Source of the DNA: an uncultured Methylococcaceae bacterium
Lineage (GTDB): Bacteria; Pseudomonadota; Gammaproteobacteria; Methylococcales; Methylomonadaceae
Direction of reading: 5' to 3'
Length of the DNA: 32,775 nt
Assembly: GCA_903908165.1 (NCBI GenBank)
Contig: CAIVQX010000193.1
Coordinates: 1-32,775 of the forward strand
The translations under genes were made by a program, and so were the position numbers. This document shows, in pieces, positions 20,593 to 28,034 of the stretch (position 1 is the first letter of the stretch; each line of letters begins with the position of its first letter). The notes under the pieces are model-generated. The model searched no databases. It was not told where the DNA came from and was given only the letters and a program-made list of their open reading frames with translations.

Positions 20593-20628
20593 TTTAGATT
20601 AAATATCTAAAAATAATTTCTAGATATT
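20593..20628. repeat. Overlapping inverted repeats, possible operator
   Basis: Within 36 bases there are two interlocking palindromes: TTTAGAT at 20593-20599 with ATCTAAA at 20605-20611, and AATATCTA at 20602-20609 with TAGATATT at 20621-20628. The cluster lies 33 bases upstream of the SMR start and 75 bases upstream of the cupin start, a normal place for a repressor site. AT richness makes chance palindromes more likely, so this is tentative. Confidence 0.4.
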
Positions 20629-20639
20629 GTAAGCCTGTA

Positions 20640-20671
20640 TTGACTAATTTGCTCGACATTTATTTTATATA
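20640..20671 (+). promoter_or_regulatory. Candidate promoter for the cupin gene
   Basis: TTGACT at 20640-20645 is a good -35 element. The -10 would fall in the TTTTATATATTTT stretch at about 20663-20671, with TTTATA at an 18-base spacing. Transcription would begin about 25-30 bases before the cupin ATG at 20703. Confidence 0.4.
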
Positions 20672-20702
20672 TTTTTAATAAAATTATCGAATAATCAACT
20701 AT

Positions 20703-21068
20703 ATGCATGCTCAAATTATAAAAATTAATGAAGCGAATGAATTTTACTTCGATGAAGGTTGTTTTATTTTAGAATTGTCAAACACGGATGCTGACCCCAA
20801 TGTGTCAATTGCCAGAGCCAGGGTTAAGCCAGGTATGACGACTAAACTCCACCGATTAAAAGGCGTTATTGAAAGATATGTTATTTTGTCGGGGAAAGCT
20901 GAAGTTGAAGTGGGCGATCTGGGTTTGCAACAACTCTCGGCAGGTGATGTTGTGATCATACCCTCTTTATGCACACAAAGAATTACAAATAGTGGCGTTG
21001 AAGATCTAATTTTTTTAGCTATTTGCACGCCACCTTTTACTGAAAATGTGTATGAAGATATGGAATAA
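20703..21068 (+). CDS. Single-domain cupin protein
   Basis: A 121-residue cytosolic protein forming one cupin barrel. The first cupin motif region reads KPGMTTKLHRLKGVIERYVI, and the second, after GKAEVEVGD, reads LSAGDVVIIPSLCTQRITN. Only one histidine of the usual metal triad is clear in motif 1 (LHR), with a Glu in the expected position (ERYVI); motif 2 has CTQR where His would be usual. Metal binding may therefore be altered or lost. Substrate and role are unknown: cupins include isomerases, dioxygenases and binding proteins. It faces the SMR gene and has its own likely promoter. Confidence 0.8.
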   Translation: MHAQIIKINEANEFYFDEGCFILELSNTDADPNVSIARARVKPGMTTKLHRLKGVIERYVILSGKAEVEVGDLGLQQLSAGDVVIIPSLCTQRITNSGVEDLIFLAICTPPFTENVYEDME

Positions 21069-21253
21069 GTGTTTGTGGGTTTATATTGTTTAGCCAACTT
21101 ATATTTATTTATGGGACCTAATCTTAGTAGGTTAATGGAATCGTAAATTTTTATATTAATTGTATTTCTCAATAACATGAGGTTGTCAATTATGATTTTA
21201 TGGATCCTTTATGGTAAATGCTCAATTTTATATTTTTGTTTAAGGTTAATGTA

Positions 21254-21493
21254 ATGCAGCTTATTTTAGAAATTCCTGATCAATATATTGAAGGCGAAAA
21301 TCAACACGAACTCGCTCAAAAAGTTAAGTTGTACGCGGCAATGTTAATGTTTCAATCAAGTCAACTTTCTCGTCGAGAAGCCAGTGAATTTGCAGGTATT
21401 AATGTATTTGAGTTTTTCGAGGCTTGTAAAGAATTTAATATTTCTGTTCTAAATGTTTCTTCAACTGTTGTAGAGATAGATATTTCAAATTAA
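21254..21493 (+). CDS. UPF0175 family small protein, orphan antitoxin-like
   Basis: A 79-residue protein that looks like UPF0175, a family of small helical proteins with a helix-turn-helix-like core. Members are often found beside PIN-domain toxins. The core here is ELAQKVKLYAAMLMFQ, SQLSRREASEFAGINVFEF and an ISVLN C-terminal strand. The ATG at 21254 gives the usual family start (MQLILEIPDQY) and has an AAGG site upstream; an earlier ATG at 21218 would add a hydrophobic stub and is unlikely. No toxin gene lies on either side: the cupin is upstream and a 40-residue lipoprotein downstream. Regulatory function is a family-based guess. Confidence 0.72.
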   Translation: MQLILEIPDQYIEGENQHELAQKVKLYAAMLMFQSSQLSRREASEFAGINVFEFFEACKEFNISVLNVSSTVVEIDISN

Positions 21494-21525
21494 TTTACCC
21501 ATTTTTAGTGTTATTTAAGTTGTAG

Positions 21526-21567
21526 TTGATTTCGATCAATAATAAATTTTATTTTTAGTGCGAGAAT
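21526..21567 (+). promoter_or_regulatory. FNR-box promoter upstream of the 40-residue lipoprotein
   Basis: TTGAT-TTCG-ATCAA at 21526-21539 is a perfect FNR/ANR consensus. GAGAAT at 21562-21567 lies where a -10 element should be if the box is centred at -41.5, the class II activation position, giving a start near 21574 and a leader of about 86 bases. The regulator encoded at 21872-22639 has the ETISR recognition helix that reads this sequence. Activation under low oxygen is therefore expected. Confidence 0.75.
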
Positions 21568-21659
21568 GAACTACCCTAATAAGGGTTAGACGAGGTTTGT
21601 TTCTTTCTTAAAGTCTACGAAAGAAGCAATCATAATTTACATTAAAAATTGGAAAAACT

Positions 21660-21782
21660 ATGAAAATTGTTAGCCATTTATTATTATTAGTTGTAACTAT
21701 CGTAACTTTAACAGCTTGTGAATCAGGCACAGGTCCAAGTAAGCCATCGGGCACGAATTCAGCTCAATCATCAATCAAATAA
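21660..21782 (+). CDS. Very small lipoprotein (40 residues), probably FNR-controlled
   Basis: A short reading frame that begins with a well-formed signal peptide: MKIVSHLL, a run of Leu/Val/Thr, then the lipobox LTAC with Cys20 as the lipidation site. The mature part is only about 21 residues, rich in Ser, Gly and Pro (ESGTGPSKPSGTNSAQSS), ending IK. A GGA ribosome site sits about seven bases before the ATG. It is preceded by a perfect FNR box with good promoter spacing and followed by a hairpin terminator, making a compact self-contained unit. This combination supports a real gene despite its size. It resembles entericidin-like or other tiny lipoproteins only in form; I cannot assign a family or function. 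Confidence 0.7.
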   Translation: MKIVSHLLLLVVTIVTLTACESGTGPSKPSGTNSAQSSIK

Positions 21783-21850
21783 GCTAATTTCTACCTAGAT
21801 CAGGTATAAGTTAAGTTTCTTATATCGTAATGAAAAATCCTATTTGATAA

Positions 21851-21885
21851 TCGGGTAACTACTACAACAAGTTACCCGAGTTTAT
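21851..21885. terminator. Bidirectional-type terminator between small lipoprotein gene and fnr
   Basis: TCGGGTAACT at 21851-21860 pairs perfectly with AGTTACCCGA at 21870-21879 around a nine-base loop, followed by GTTTATT on the plus strand. It serves the convergent small lipoprotein gene. The right arm overlaps the last codons and stop of the fnr gene, so the same hairpin would form near the 3' end of that transcript too. Confidence 0.65.
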
Positions 21886-22639
21886 TAATCACTGAAAATT
21901 TTTGATCACTGTGAGTATGAGAGTCAGTGAGACAAGGTTCAACAATTGATTTTAATAAGTTGAGATCAATAATCTCAACACTACGTTGTTTGATAGTGAT
22001 GACTTTTTCTTTGCTTAATATGGTTAGTTGTCGACTAATAGTTTCATGACTTACGCTAAGATAGTTGGCTATGTCATTTCTTCGCATACTTAGGTTGAAT
22101 GTGGTGTTTGAATACCCTAAAGAACCGTACCTTTTTGATAACATTAATAAAAAGGTTGCCACCTTGACTTTGGCAGAACTTTGTCCAAGTAATAGCATCT
22201 GTTCATGATTAGTCGTGATCTCTTTGCTTAAAATACGTGTCATTTGGTGTTGCAGATTAGGGATTTTTAAGCATAGCTCCGTTAGTCTATCAAGCGGTAA
22301 TTCACAGACGGAACTGGTTTCTAAGGCATCAACGGAATTACTAAAGCGACCCTGGAATAATGCATCTAAGCCCATTAATTCGCCTGGCAAATAAAATCCA
22401 ATAGTTTGTTCCATTCCTTCTGAGTTGATGATATAGCTTCGGAAAGATCCTGACTTTACGGCATATAAACTTTTGCATATTTCGTCTTTTGAATATAGCA
22501 GTTCATTGATTTGTAAGGGTCTTTTGATTTTTATAATAATTTCAAGTGCTTCAATTTCACCAACTTGAAGTCCGAAAGGCAGGCATAAATCAGATAATCT
22601 GCATGTTAAACAAGTTGTTTGGGGGGGGTTAGGAGTCAT
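21872..22639 (-). CDS. fnr: FNR-type oxygen-sensing regulator with [4Fe-4S] cysteines
   Basis: A 255-residue CRP/FNR-family transcription factor. It keeps the four cysteines that bind the oxygen-labile cluster in E. coli FNR: Cys10, Cys13 and Cys19 (CLTCRLSDLC) and Cys112 (SSVCELP). The spacing from the third to the fourth (93) equals that in E. coli. A cyclic-nucleotide-like sensor domain (about 30-130) leads to a dimerisation helix and a helix-turn-helix with the recognition segment SVSHETISRQL; E, S and R there contact TTGAT. A perfect TTGAT-N4-ATCAA box lies about 0.3 kb away, upstream of the small lipoprotein gene. A tail of about 12 residues after the DNA-binding domain is nondescript. 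Anr is the equivalent name in pseudomonads. Confidence 0.93.
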   Translation of the reverse strand: MTPNPPQTTCLTCRLSDLCLPFGLQVGEIEALEIIIKIKRPLQINELLYSKDEICKSLYAVKSGSFRSYIINSEGMEQTIGFYLPGELMGLDALFQGRFSNSVDALETSSVCELPLDRLTELCLKIPNLQHQMTRILSKEITTNHEQMLLLGQSSAKVKVATFLLMLSKRYGSLGYSNTTFNLSMRRNDIANYLSVSHETISRQLTILSKEKVITIKQRSVEIIDLNLLKSIVEPCLTDSHTHSDQKFSVINKLG

Positions 22640-22816
22640 CAGTTTGGTTTGGATTCAAAGGGTGGTGCTTAGCTACTAAAGATACAGATGACTTTGCAAT
22701 ATGATGGTACATTTTAGTCGTATTTGTATGCTTTTTGTGAATATTAAAGTTACTCAAGATGAAATTTGTAACTTAAGTCAATTCTAGTTAACGCTAGACA
22801 TATTTGAAATGATTGA

Positions 22817-23704
22817 TTAAATAAAAGTGACAGGCATTTTTTCTTTTAACTTTAAAAAACGATGATAGCGTGTTGATGAAATATCTCCTTTATCAACTGC
22901 TGAAACCACTGCACAGCCTTTATCTTTTGTGTGTTTACAGTCATTAAACTGGCACTCATCAATAAGTGCTTGGAATTCTCTGTAGCCATAGGCTAATTGA
23001 TGTTCTGAAAGACCTGCCAATCCAAAAATGGCAACACCCGGACTATCAATTATATCTCCACCTTCAATCAGATGATAGAGTGTCGCAGCTGTTGTGGTAT
23101 GACGACCATGTTTGGTCGTAGCGGAGACTGTGTTGGTTTTTATGTCTTTATCAGGAATGATGGCATTAGTTAATGATGATTTACCCACTCCTGACTGTCC
23201 TGCCAAGATACTAACTTGACCTTTCAAGGCATTTTTCAATTCATCTATATTTGATGATACGCGTGCACTTACTTTATAAAGTGGGTATCCTAATTTTTTA
23301 TAATTAAGTAATTCTTTTTCTATAATAGTCGTCTGAGGCAGATCAGTTTTATTCAGTACTAGTGCGGCTGCTATATTACGATTTTCACATACCGCTAAGT
23401 ATTGATCGATTAATAAAAAGTCACAATGTGGTTCTACAGCGAAAACAACAAAGACAGTATCTATGTTTGCTGCAATCGCTCTATTTTTACCGTTTCTCGA
23501 TGGCCGCTCAAGCACTGAACGCCTGGGTAGTATTTTTTCTATACGACCTTGATCAGGTGAAGAAAGCGTCCATAAGACCCTATCTCCAACGGCAACTGTT
23601 TCGAGTCGCCTTAAGGTTTGGCAAAGTATGATTTTATGGTCATATTCAACTGCAATACCTTGGCCTAAATGGGCAATAACCAAACCTTCATTTAACTCAG
23701 TCAT
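22817..23704 (-). CDS. rsgA: Ribosome small-subunit-dependent GTPase RsgA
   Basis: RsgA is a circularly permuted GTPase that acts late in 30S subunit maturation. At 295 residues it is shorter than E. coli RsgA (350), lacking much of the N-terminal extension. An OB-fold comes first, then the permuted G motifs: LNKTDL (G4), GQSGVGKSSL (G1), DSPGV (G3). A C-terminal zinc knuckle follows with cysteines in DECQFNDCKHTKDKGC. The ATG overlaps the stop of the upstream M48 protease gene by one base (TAATG), indicating translational coupling. Proximity to orn, divergent on the other side of the protease gene, is a common gammaproteobacterial arrangement. Confidence 0.97.
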   Translation of the reverse strand: MTELNEGLVIAHLGQGIAVEYDHKIILCQTLRRLETVAVGDRVLWTLSSPDQGRIEKILPRRSVLERPSRNGKNRAIAANIDTVFVVFAVEPHCDFLLIDQYLAVCENRNIAAALVLNKTDLPQTTIIEKELLNYKKLGYPLYKVSARVSSNIDELKNALKGQVSILAGQSGVGKSSLTNAIIPDKDIKTNTVSATTKHGRHTTTAATLYHLIEGGDIIDSPGVAIFGLAGLSEHQLAYGYREFQALIDECQFNDCKHTKDKGCAVVSAVDKGDISSTRYHRFLKLKEKMPVTFI

Positions 23705-24951
23705 TAAGCTTTAGATTCTAAATGAGCAATACGAATAGCAGCGGGTGGATGGCTATAATGAAAAGCTGAATATAGTGGGTCTGGCGTTAATGTATTGGCA
23801 TTTTCTTCATAAAGCTTAACCAGTCCGCTAATCATCTTACTTGCTTGGGCATTATTCGCTGCAAAATCATCCGCTTCAAATTCAAACTTACGTTGAAAAT
23901 ATGCGCTTAGAGGTTGCATAAAAAAAGTAAATGATGAAGAAACTAACATAAATAATAGTAAGGCAGTAGCGTTTGATTTTTGTTCTAAAGCTACACCTAA
24001 GCCTGTATAAAACCAATCTTGATCGATTAACCATCCTAAAATACCAAGACTGATTAAACTCATAATAGATGTTGCGATTAGCATTTTTATAACATGTTTG
24101 CATTTAAAATGCCCTAGCTCATGAGCCAGCACAGCTTCTAATTCTTCATCATCAAGTGAATTAACCAAGTTATCGAAGAATACGATACGTTTATTATTGC
24201 CCAAGCCGGTAAAATAAGCATTTCCATGGCCAGAACGTTTAGAGCCATCCATTATGAATATGCCTTGACTGTTAAATCCACAGCGTAGAAGTAGGCCAGA
24301 AATACGTTCTTTTAGAGTGCCTTCTTCCATTGGAGTGAATTTATTAAATAATGGAGCAATGACTGTAGGATAAAGCCAGCTCATTAACAAAGAAAAACCC
24401 ATGATAATAGCCCAGGCCCAAAGCCACCAAGTTGAACCTATATTGTCCATAATCCACAATATAGAAGCTAACAGAGGCAGGCCTATGAGCGCACCTAATC
24501 CTAAGTGCATTAATTGATCTTTAATAAATTGATTAACAGAGCTTTTATTAAAGCCAAATTTTTCTTCTATGACAAAAGTTTGATACAGGCTAGTAGGTAT
24601 TTCAATAAGTGTTAATAAGAGAAATATAGTCGCGGTGGCTGCTACACCTTCAATGAGTGGCGAAAGACTGAAAGTTGACCAATAGGTAAAAATAATATTA
24701 ATTCCTCCACCCAGCGTTAATAATAACAAAACAATAATCCCTAAGGCACTATCTAAATCACTGAGTTTAACTTTTGTCAGAGTATAGTCGGCGGCTTTTT
24801 GGTGTGCTTCCAAGCTAACCTTCGATTTGAACGCATCTGGCACTTCAGAGCGATGATTTGACACGTAGTCTGATTGTCGTTTTGCCAGCCAAAATTGAAT
24901 AAAAGAGGAAATAAAGAGGAAGAATATAAAGATGATGGTAAAGATATTCAT
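23704..24951 (-). CDS. Ste24/CAAX-type M48 membrane metalloprotease
   Basis: A 415-residue inner-membrane zinc protease of the M48A group, related to yeast Ste24. The zinc motif HELGH lies near residue 277, with the third ligand Glu in FEFEADDFAA near the C-terminus. Several hydrophobic helices are spread through the protein (near the N-terminus, about 65-110, 145-195 and 285-340). The conserved intermembrane blocks FVIEEKFGFNKSS and TPMEEGTLKERI fit the family. Bacteria do not make classical CAAX-prenylated proteins, so the role is presumably membrane-protein quality control; this is inference. The gene is coupled to rsgA through a TAATG overlap and divergent from orn. Confidence 0.93.
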   Translation of the reverse strand: MNIFTIIFIFFLFISSFIQFWLAKRQSDYVSNHRSEVPDAFKSKVSLEAHQKAADYTLTKVKLSDLDSALGIIVLLLLTLGGGINIIFTYWSTFSLSPLIEGVAATATIFLLLTLIEIPTSLYQTFVIEEKFGFNKSSVNQFIKDQLMHLGLGALIGLPLLASILWIMDNIGSTWWLWAWAIIMGFSLLMSWLYPTVIAPLFNKFTPMEEGTLKERISGLLLRCGFNSQGIFIMDGSKRSGHGNAYFTGLGNNKRIVFFDNLVNSLDDEELEAVLAHELGHFKCKHVIKMLIATSIMSLISLGILGWLIDQDWFYTGLGVALEQKSNATALLLFMLVSSSFTFFMQPLSAYFQRKFEFEADDFAANNAQASKMISGLVKLYEENANTLTPDPLYSAFHYSHPPAAIRIAHLESKA

Positions 24952-25038
24952 AGTGTGGTTGTATTAATTATAAGAGTTAGACGTATACATTTGCCAATGC
25001 TACACTAACCGACACCTAGAACACAATGGAATCAATAA

Positions 25039-25584
25039 ATGACGCAGGAATCACAGCATCTTATTTGGATTGATCTTGAAATGACAGGTCTTAATCCGGA
25101 TACTGATGTCATTATAGAAATAGCAACGGTTGTTACCGATAAAGATTTAAATATTCTTGCGCAGGGTCCGGTTCTTGCAGTTCATCAGTCTGATGAAGTA
25201 TTAGCGAAAATGGATGAATGGAATCAAAAGCATCATGGCGTCTCCGGTTTAATTGATCGAGTGAAAGCTTCACCTATTAATAACGCCGAAGCTGAGCAAC
25301 TCACAATTGAATTTCTCAAGCAATGGGTACCTGAAAATACATCACCTATCTGTGGTAACAGTATAGGTCAAGATAGACGTTTTTTATATCGTTATATGCC
25401 TAAGCTTGAAGCTTATTTTCATTATCGAAATATTGATGTTTCAACACTCAAAGAGCTAGCAGCTAGATGGGCGCCAAAAGTTAAAGAAGGTTTTAATAAA
25501 GAATCAACGCATCAAGCACTTGATGACATCATTGAGTCCATTGAAGAATTAAAGTATTACCGAGATAACTTTATTAGGTATTAG
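25039..25584 (+). CDS. orn: Oligoribonuclease
   Basis: Orn degrades two-residue RNAs to mononucleotides, finishing RNA and pGpG turnover, and is essential in many gammaproteobacteria. The 181-residue length equals E. coli Orn. The DEDDh catalytic residues fall at the same positions: Asp12 and Glu14 (WIDLEMTGL), Asp112 (SIGQDRRFL), His158 and Asp163 (STHQALDDI). The gene is divergent from the protease-rsgA pair and only two bases ahead of the fused crcB gene, so those two are very likely co-transcribed. The ATG at 25039 begins the conserved N-terminus. Confidence 0.98.
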   Translation: MTQESQHLIWIDLEMTGLNPDTDVIIEIATVVTDKDLNILAQGPVLAVHQSDEVLAKMDEWNQKHHGVSGLIDRVKASPINNAEAEQLTIEFLKQWVPENTSPICGNSIGQDRRFLYRYMPKLEAYFHYRNIDVSTLKELAARWAPKVKEGFNKESTHQALDDIIESIEELKYYRDNFIRY

Positions 25585-25586
25585 CT

Positions 25587-26294
25587 ATGAACCAATTGAT
25601 AGCAATCGCTTTAGGGGGTGGATGTGGTGCCGTTATAAGGTTTTTGATATCGTCCGGACTCTATCAATGGCTAGGCAAAGGTCTTCCTTATGGAACCTTA
25701 GTCGTCAATGTTATTGGTTCTTTTTTAATTGGGTTGCTCAGTGAAGCGCTTATTCTTCAGCGTCTTGCATTTAGTCTTGAATATAGGGCGGCCATACTGG
25801 TTGGTTTTATTGGTGCCTTCACTACTTTTTCAACTTTTTCCTTAGAAACAATCTATTTGATAGAGGAGGGTAGTTTAGCCAAAGCCGCTTTGAATATTGT
25901 AGTTAGTGTATTGGGTTGTTTATTCGCCGTATGGATAGGTCTGCTATTTGGTAGAATGATATTTCTCTATTCAGCGGGTATATTTCAATGGAATGGAGTT
26001 GTTATTGCTTATGGGTTGATCTTAGTCAATGTTATTGGTGCTTTTTTAATTGGTATAATTTCCACTATTTTAATGCAAAAAGTGGCGCTATCAATGGAGC
26101 ATCGCGCAGCTCTTATGATTATTTTAGTAGGAGCTTATCTAACGCTATCTGGATTATATCTAGTTTTATTTTTGATTGAGCAAGGTTATACATTTGAGAC
26201 CCATCCCACAGTTGTATTGGCAACATTCTTGGCTAACAGCCTAAGTTGTCTTATGGTTATTTGGTTAGGATTATTTGTGAGTAAGCAGATATGA
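25587..26294 (+). CDS. crcB: Tandem-fused CrcB/Fluc fluoride channel, second half lacking helix 1
   Basis: CrcB proteins export fluoride and are normally about 125 residues, acting as antiparallel dimers. This gene encodes 235 residues. Residues 1-125 form a complete CrcB: GGGCGAVIRF, the pore Asn in VVNVIGSFLIG (Asn41), and the phenylalanine box TTFSTFS (Phe81, Phe84). From about 129 a second copy begins (SAGIFQW aligned with SSGLYQW), keeps LVNVIGAFLIG (Asn148) and helices 2-4, but has no separate first helix and replaces the box phenylalanines with Leu187 and Leu190. Seven helices are therefore expected, putting the second repeat upside down relative to the first. An AGGT site precedes the ATG, and orn ends two bases upstream. 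No fluoride riboswitch fits in the gap. Confidence 0.9.
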   Translation: MNQLIAIALGGGCGAVIRFLISSGLYQWLGKGLPYGTLVVNVIGSFLIGLLSEALILQRLAFSLEYRAAILVGFIGAFTTFSTFSLETIYLIEEGSLAKAALNIVVSVLGCLFAVWIGLLFGRMIFLYSAGIFQWNGVVIAYGLILVNVIGAFLIGIISTILMQKVALSMEHRAALMIILVGAYLTLSGLYLVLFLIEQGYTFETHPTVVLATFLANSLSCLMVIWLGLFVSKQI

Positions 26295-26611
26295 CTATTC
26301 TTCGGTCTGAAGAGAAATACTAGGTGTCACTCTTATTATAAGGTATAGCTGGATTGATTGACCGCCGTGAGTAAATACTTCGTCACTTAAGTTTTATCAT
26401 TGGAATTACCTTCGATCATTCATTGAGTTTTATAATAAGTCTGAAAAAATAGCTAGTGCTATCGAATGGTACAATTTAGACTTGAATTTAAGAGTGTCAT
26501 TAATTGATCGGCTATGATGCATGGCAAAAATGCTTTGTTCTAAATTGGCTAATCTCTCACATATAATTATTATTCCTGAAGGAATTTTCTTAAAAAAGGT
26601 AAAACAACGTT
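26295..26611. other. Intergenic region upstream of serS
   Basis: About 317 bases with a perfect TATAAT at 26562-26567, a likely -10 for serS about 45 bases before its ATG; the -35 partner is unclear. A reading frame of about 50 codons from 26380 to 26518 is open but has no ATG and no ribosome site. No repeat or RNA gene was recognised. Confidence 0.45.
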
Positions 26612-27886
26612 ATGCTAGACCCTCGTTTATTTAGAACTGATCTTGATTTTGTTAAGGAGCAATTAGGCAGGCGTTCATTTAATTTTAATCCAGAGTCTTA
26701 TCTTGAGCTTGAGGCTAAACGCAAAGAAGTACAAATTAAAACTCAGGAGTTACAGAATGAACGTAATAGTCGATCAAAAGCGATTGGGCAGGCAAAAGCT
26801 AATGGTGAAGATGTTCAGTCATTATTAAATCAAGTTCACTATTTAGGGGATTCGCTTAAAGTAGCAGAAACTGAGTTGTCAGCTATTCAGCTAGAAATGG
26901 AATTTTTAATGGAAGGCATCCCGAATATTCTTGATCAAGCTGTGCCTGATGGAAAGTCTGAAGAATTCAATGTAGAAATTACTCGTTGGGGAGATATTCC
27001 CAAATTTAATTTTGAGGCAAGAGATCATGTAGATTTGGGGGCCAAATTAAATGGAATTGATTTTGAGTTAGGGGCTAAAATTGCAAGTAGTCGCTTTGTA
27101 GTATTAACGGGCCCATTAGCAAGATTACAACGAGCAATTATTCAGTTAATGATGGATATGCACACGGAAGAGCATGGCTATGCTGAAACGTATGTACCTT
27201 ACTTAGCTAATGGAGACAGTCTGAGAGGGACGGGACAGTTGCCTAAGTTTGAAGCTGATCTCTTTAAAGCCAGTGATGATCCAGTGTTATATTTGATTCC
27301 GACGGCAGAAGTTCCGGTTACAAATCGTGTGAGGGATGTCATCATTGATGCTAAGGATTTGCCGCTTAAGTTCGTATGTCATAGTCCCTGTTTTCGAAGT
27401 GAAGCAGGGGCCTATGGACGTGATGTCAGGGGCATGATTCGTCAGCATCAGTTTGAAAAAGTTGAATTAGTACAAATTGTAAGGCCGGAGGATTCTGTTA
27501 GGGCTCATGAAGAGCTTACTAATCACGCTGAAAATGTACTAAAAAAATTGAATTTACCTTATCGTAAAATGTTACTGTGTGCAGGAGATACTGGCTTTTC
27601 ATCTTCAAAAACCTACGACCTTGAAGTATGGTTGCCTGGACAGGGTAATTATAGAGAAATATCTTCATGTAGTAATTTCAAAGATTTTCAAGCAAGACGT
27701 TTGCAAGCGCGCTGGCGTAATCCCGAAACAGGTAAGCCGCAATTGGTACATACTTTAAATGGCTCTGGTTTGGCTGCTGGTAGAACACTCATTGCTGTCA
27801 TGGAAAACTATCAGGATGCTGAGGGACGTATTCGAATACCAGAAGCCTTATTGCCTTATATGGGTGGACTGGCTATTATCCAATAA
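26612..27886 (+). CDS. serS: Seryl-tRNA synthetase
   Basis: Class II synthetase that charges tRNA-Ser and, for selenocysteine users, tRNA-Sec. At 424 residues it is close to E. coli SerS (430). An N-terminal antiparallel coiled coil (about 27-100) grips the long variable arm of tRNA-Ser. The catalytic domain has motif 2 ([15 protein letters not shown]) and motif 3 ([19 protein letters not shown]), with the serine-pocket stretch TAEVPVTN between. A purine-rich AAAAAAGG site lies ahead of the ATG. It heads a run of translation genes (serS, gltX, tRNAs), with about 150 bases before gltX that contain a possible weak terminator. Confidence 0.98.
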   Translation: MLDPRLFRTDLDFVKEQLGRRSFNFNPESYLELEAKRKEVQIKTQELQNERNSRSKAIGQAKANGEDVQSLLNQVHYLGDSLKVAETELSAIQLEMEFLMEGIPNILDQAVPDGKSEEFNVEITRWGDIPKFNFEARDHVDLGAKLNGIDFELGAKIASSRFVVLTGPLARLQRAIIQLMMDMHTEEHGYAETYVPYLANGDSLRGTGQLPKFEADLFKASDDPVLYLIPTAEVPVTNRVRDVIIDAKDLPLKFVCHSPCFRSEAGAYGRDVRGMIRQHQFEKVELVQIVRPEDSVRAHEELTNHAENVLKKLNLPYRKMLLCAGDTGFSSSKTYDLEVWLPGQGNYREISSCSNFKDFQARRLQARWRNPETGKPQLVHTLNGSGLAAGRTLIAVMENYQDAEGRIRIPEALLPYMGGLAIIQ

Positions 27887-27910
27887 AGAGTCATTTTAGG
27901 AGGCTCTTTT
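27885..27910 (+). terminator. Weak terminator candidate after serS
   Basis: AAAGAG at 27885-27890 pairs with CTCTTT at 27904-27909 around a 13-base loop, followed by T and AT-rich DNA. It overlaps the serS stop codon. The stem is only six base pairs, so partial read-through into gltX is plausible. Confidence 0.35.
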
Positions 27911-28034
27911 AATGGTCATGAACGGGAAGCTTAACCCCATTAAAATGCTTAAATAGCTAGTATGTTGGCTTTTAAATCAGAGAGTTGCATATCAGCAGGG
28001 CTCTTTAAACTGAATTTCATTAATTAATTATCAT

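Noticed and set aside
21571-21589. Palindrome CTACCCT/AGGGTTAG downstream of the FNR box, considered as a NarL/NarP site
   Set aside because: It does not fit the 7-2-7 heptamer consensus; the arms also differ by an extra base. It may be a minor hairpin in the leader.
25560-25590. Fluoride riboswitch expected upstream of crcB
   Set aside because: Only two bases separate orn and crcB, leaving no room for the aptamer, and the upstream DNA is orn coding sequence.
26380-26518. An open stretch of about 50 codons on the plus strand upstream of serS
   Set aside because: It has no ATG or ribosome site and begins straight after a stop codon. In DNA this AT-rich it could be chance or an old gene remnant, and I could not recognise the peptide.
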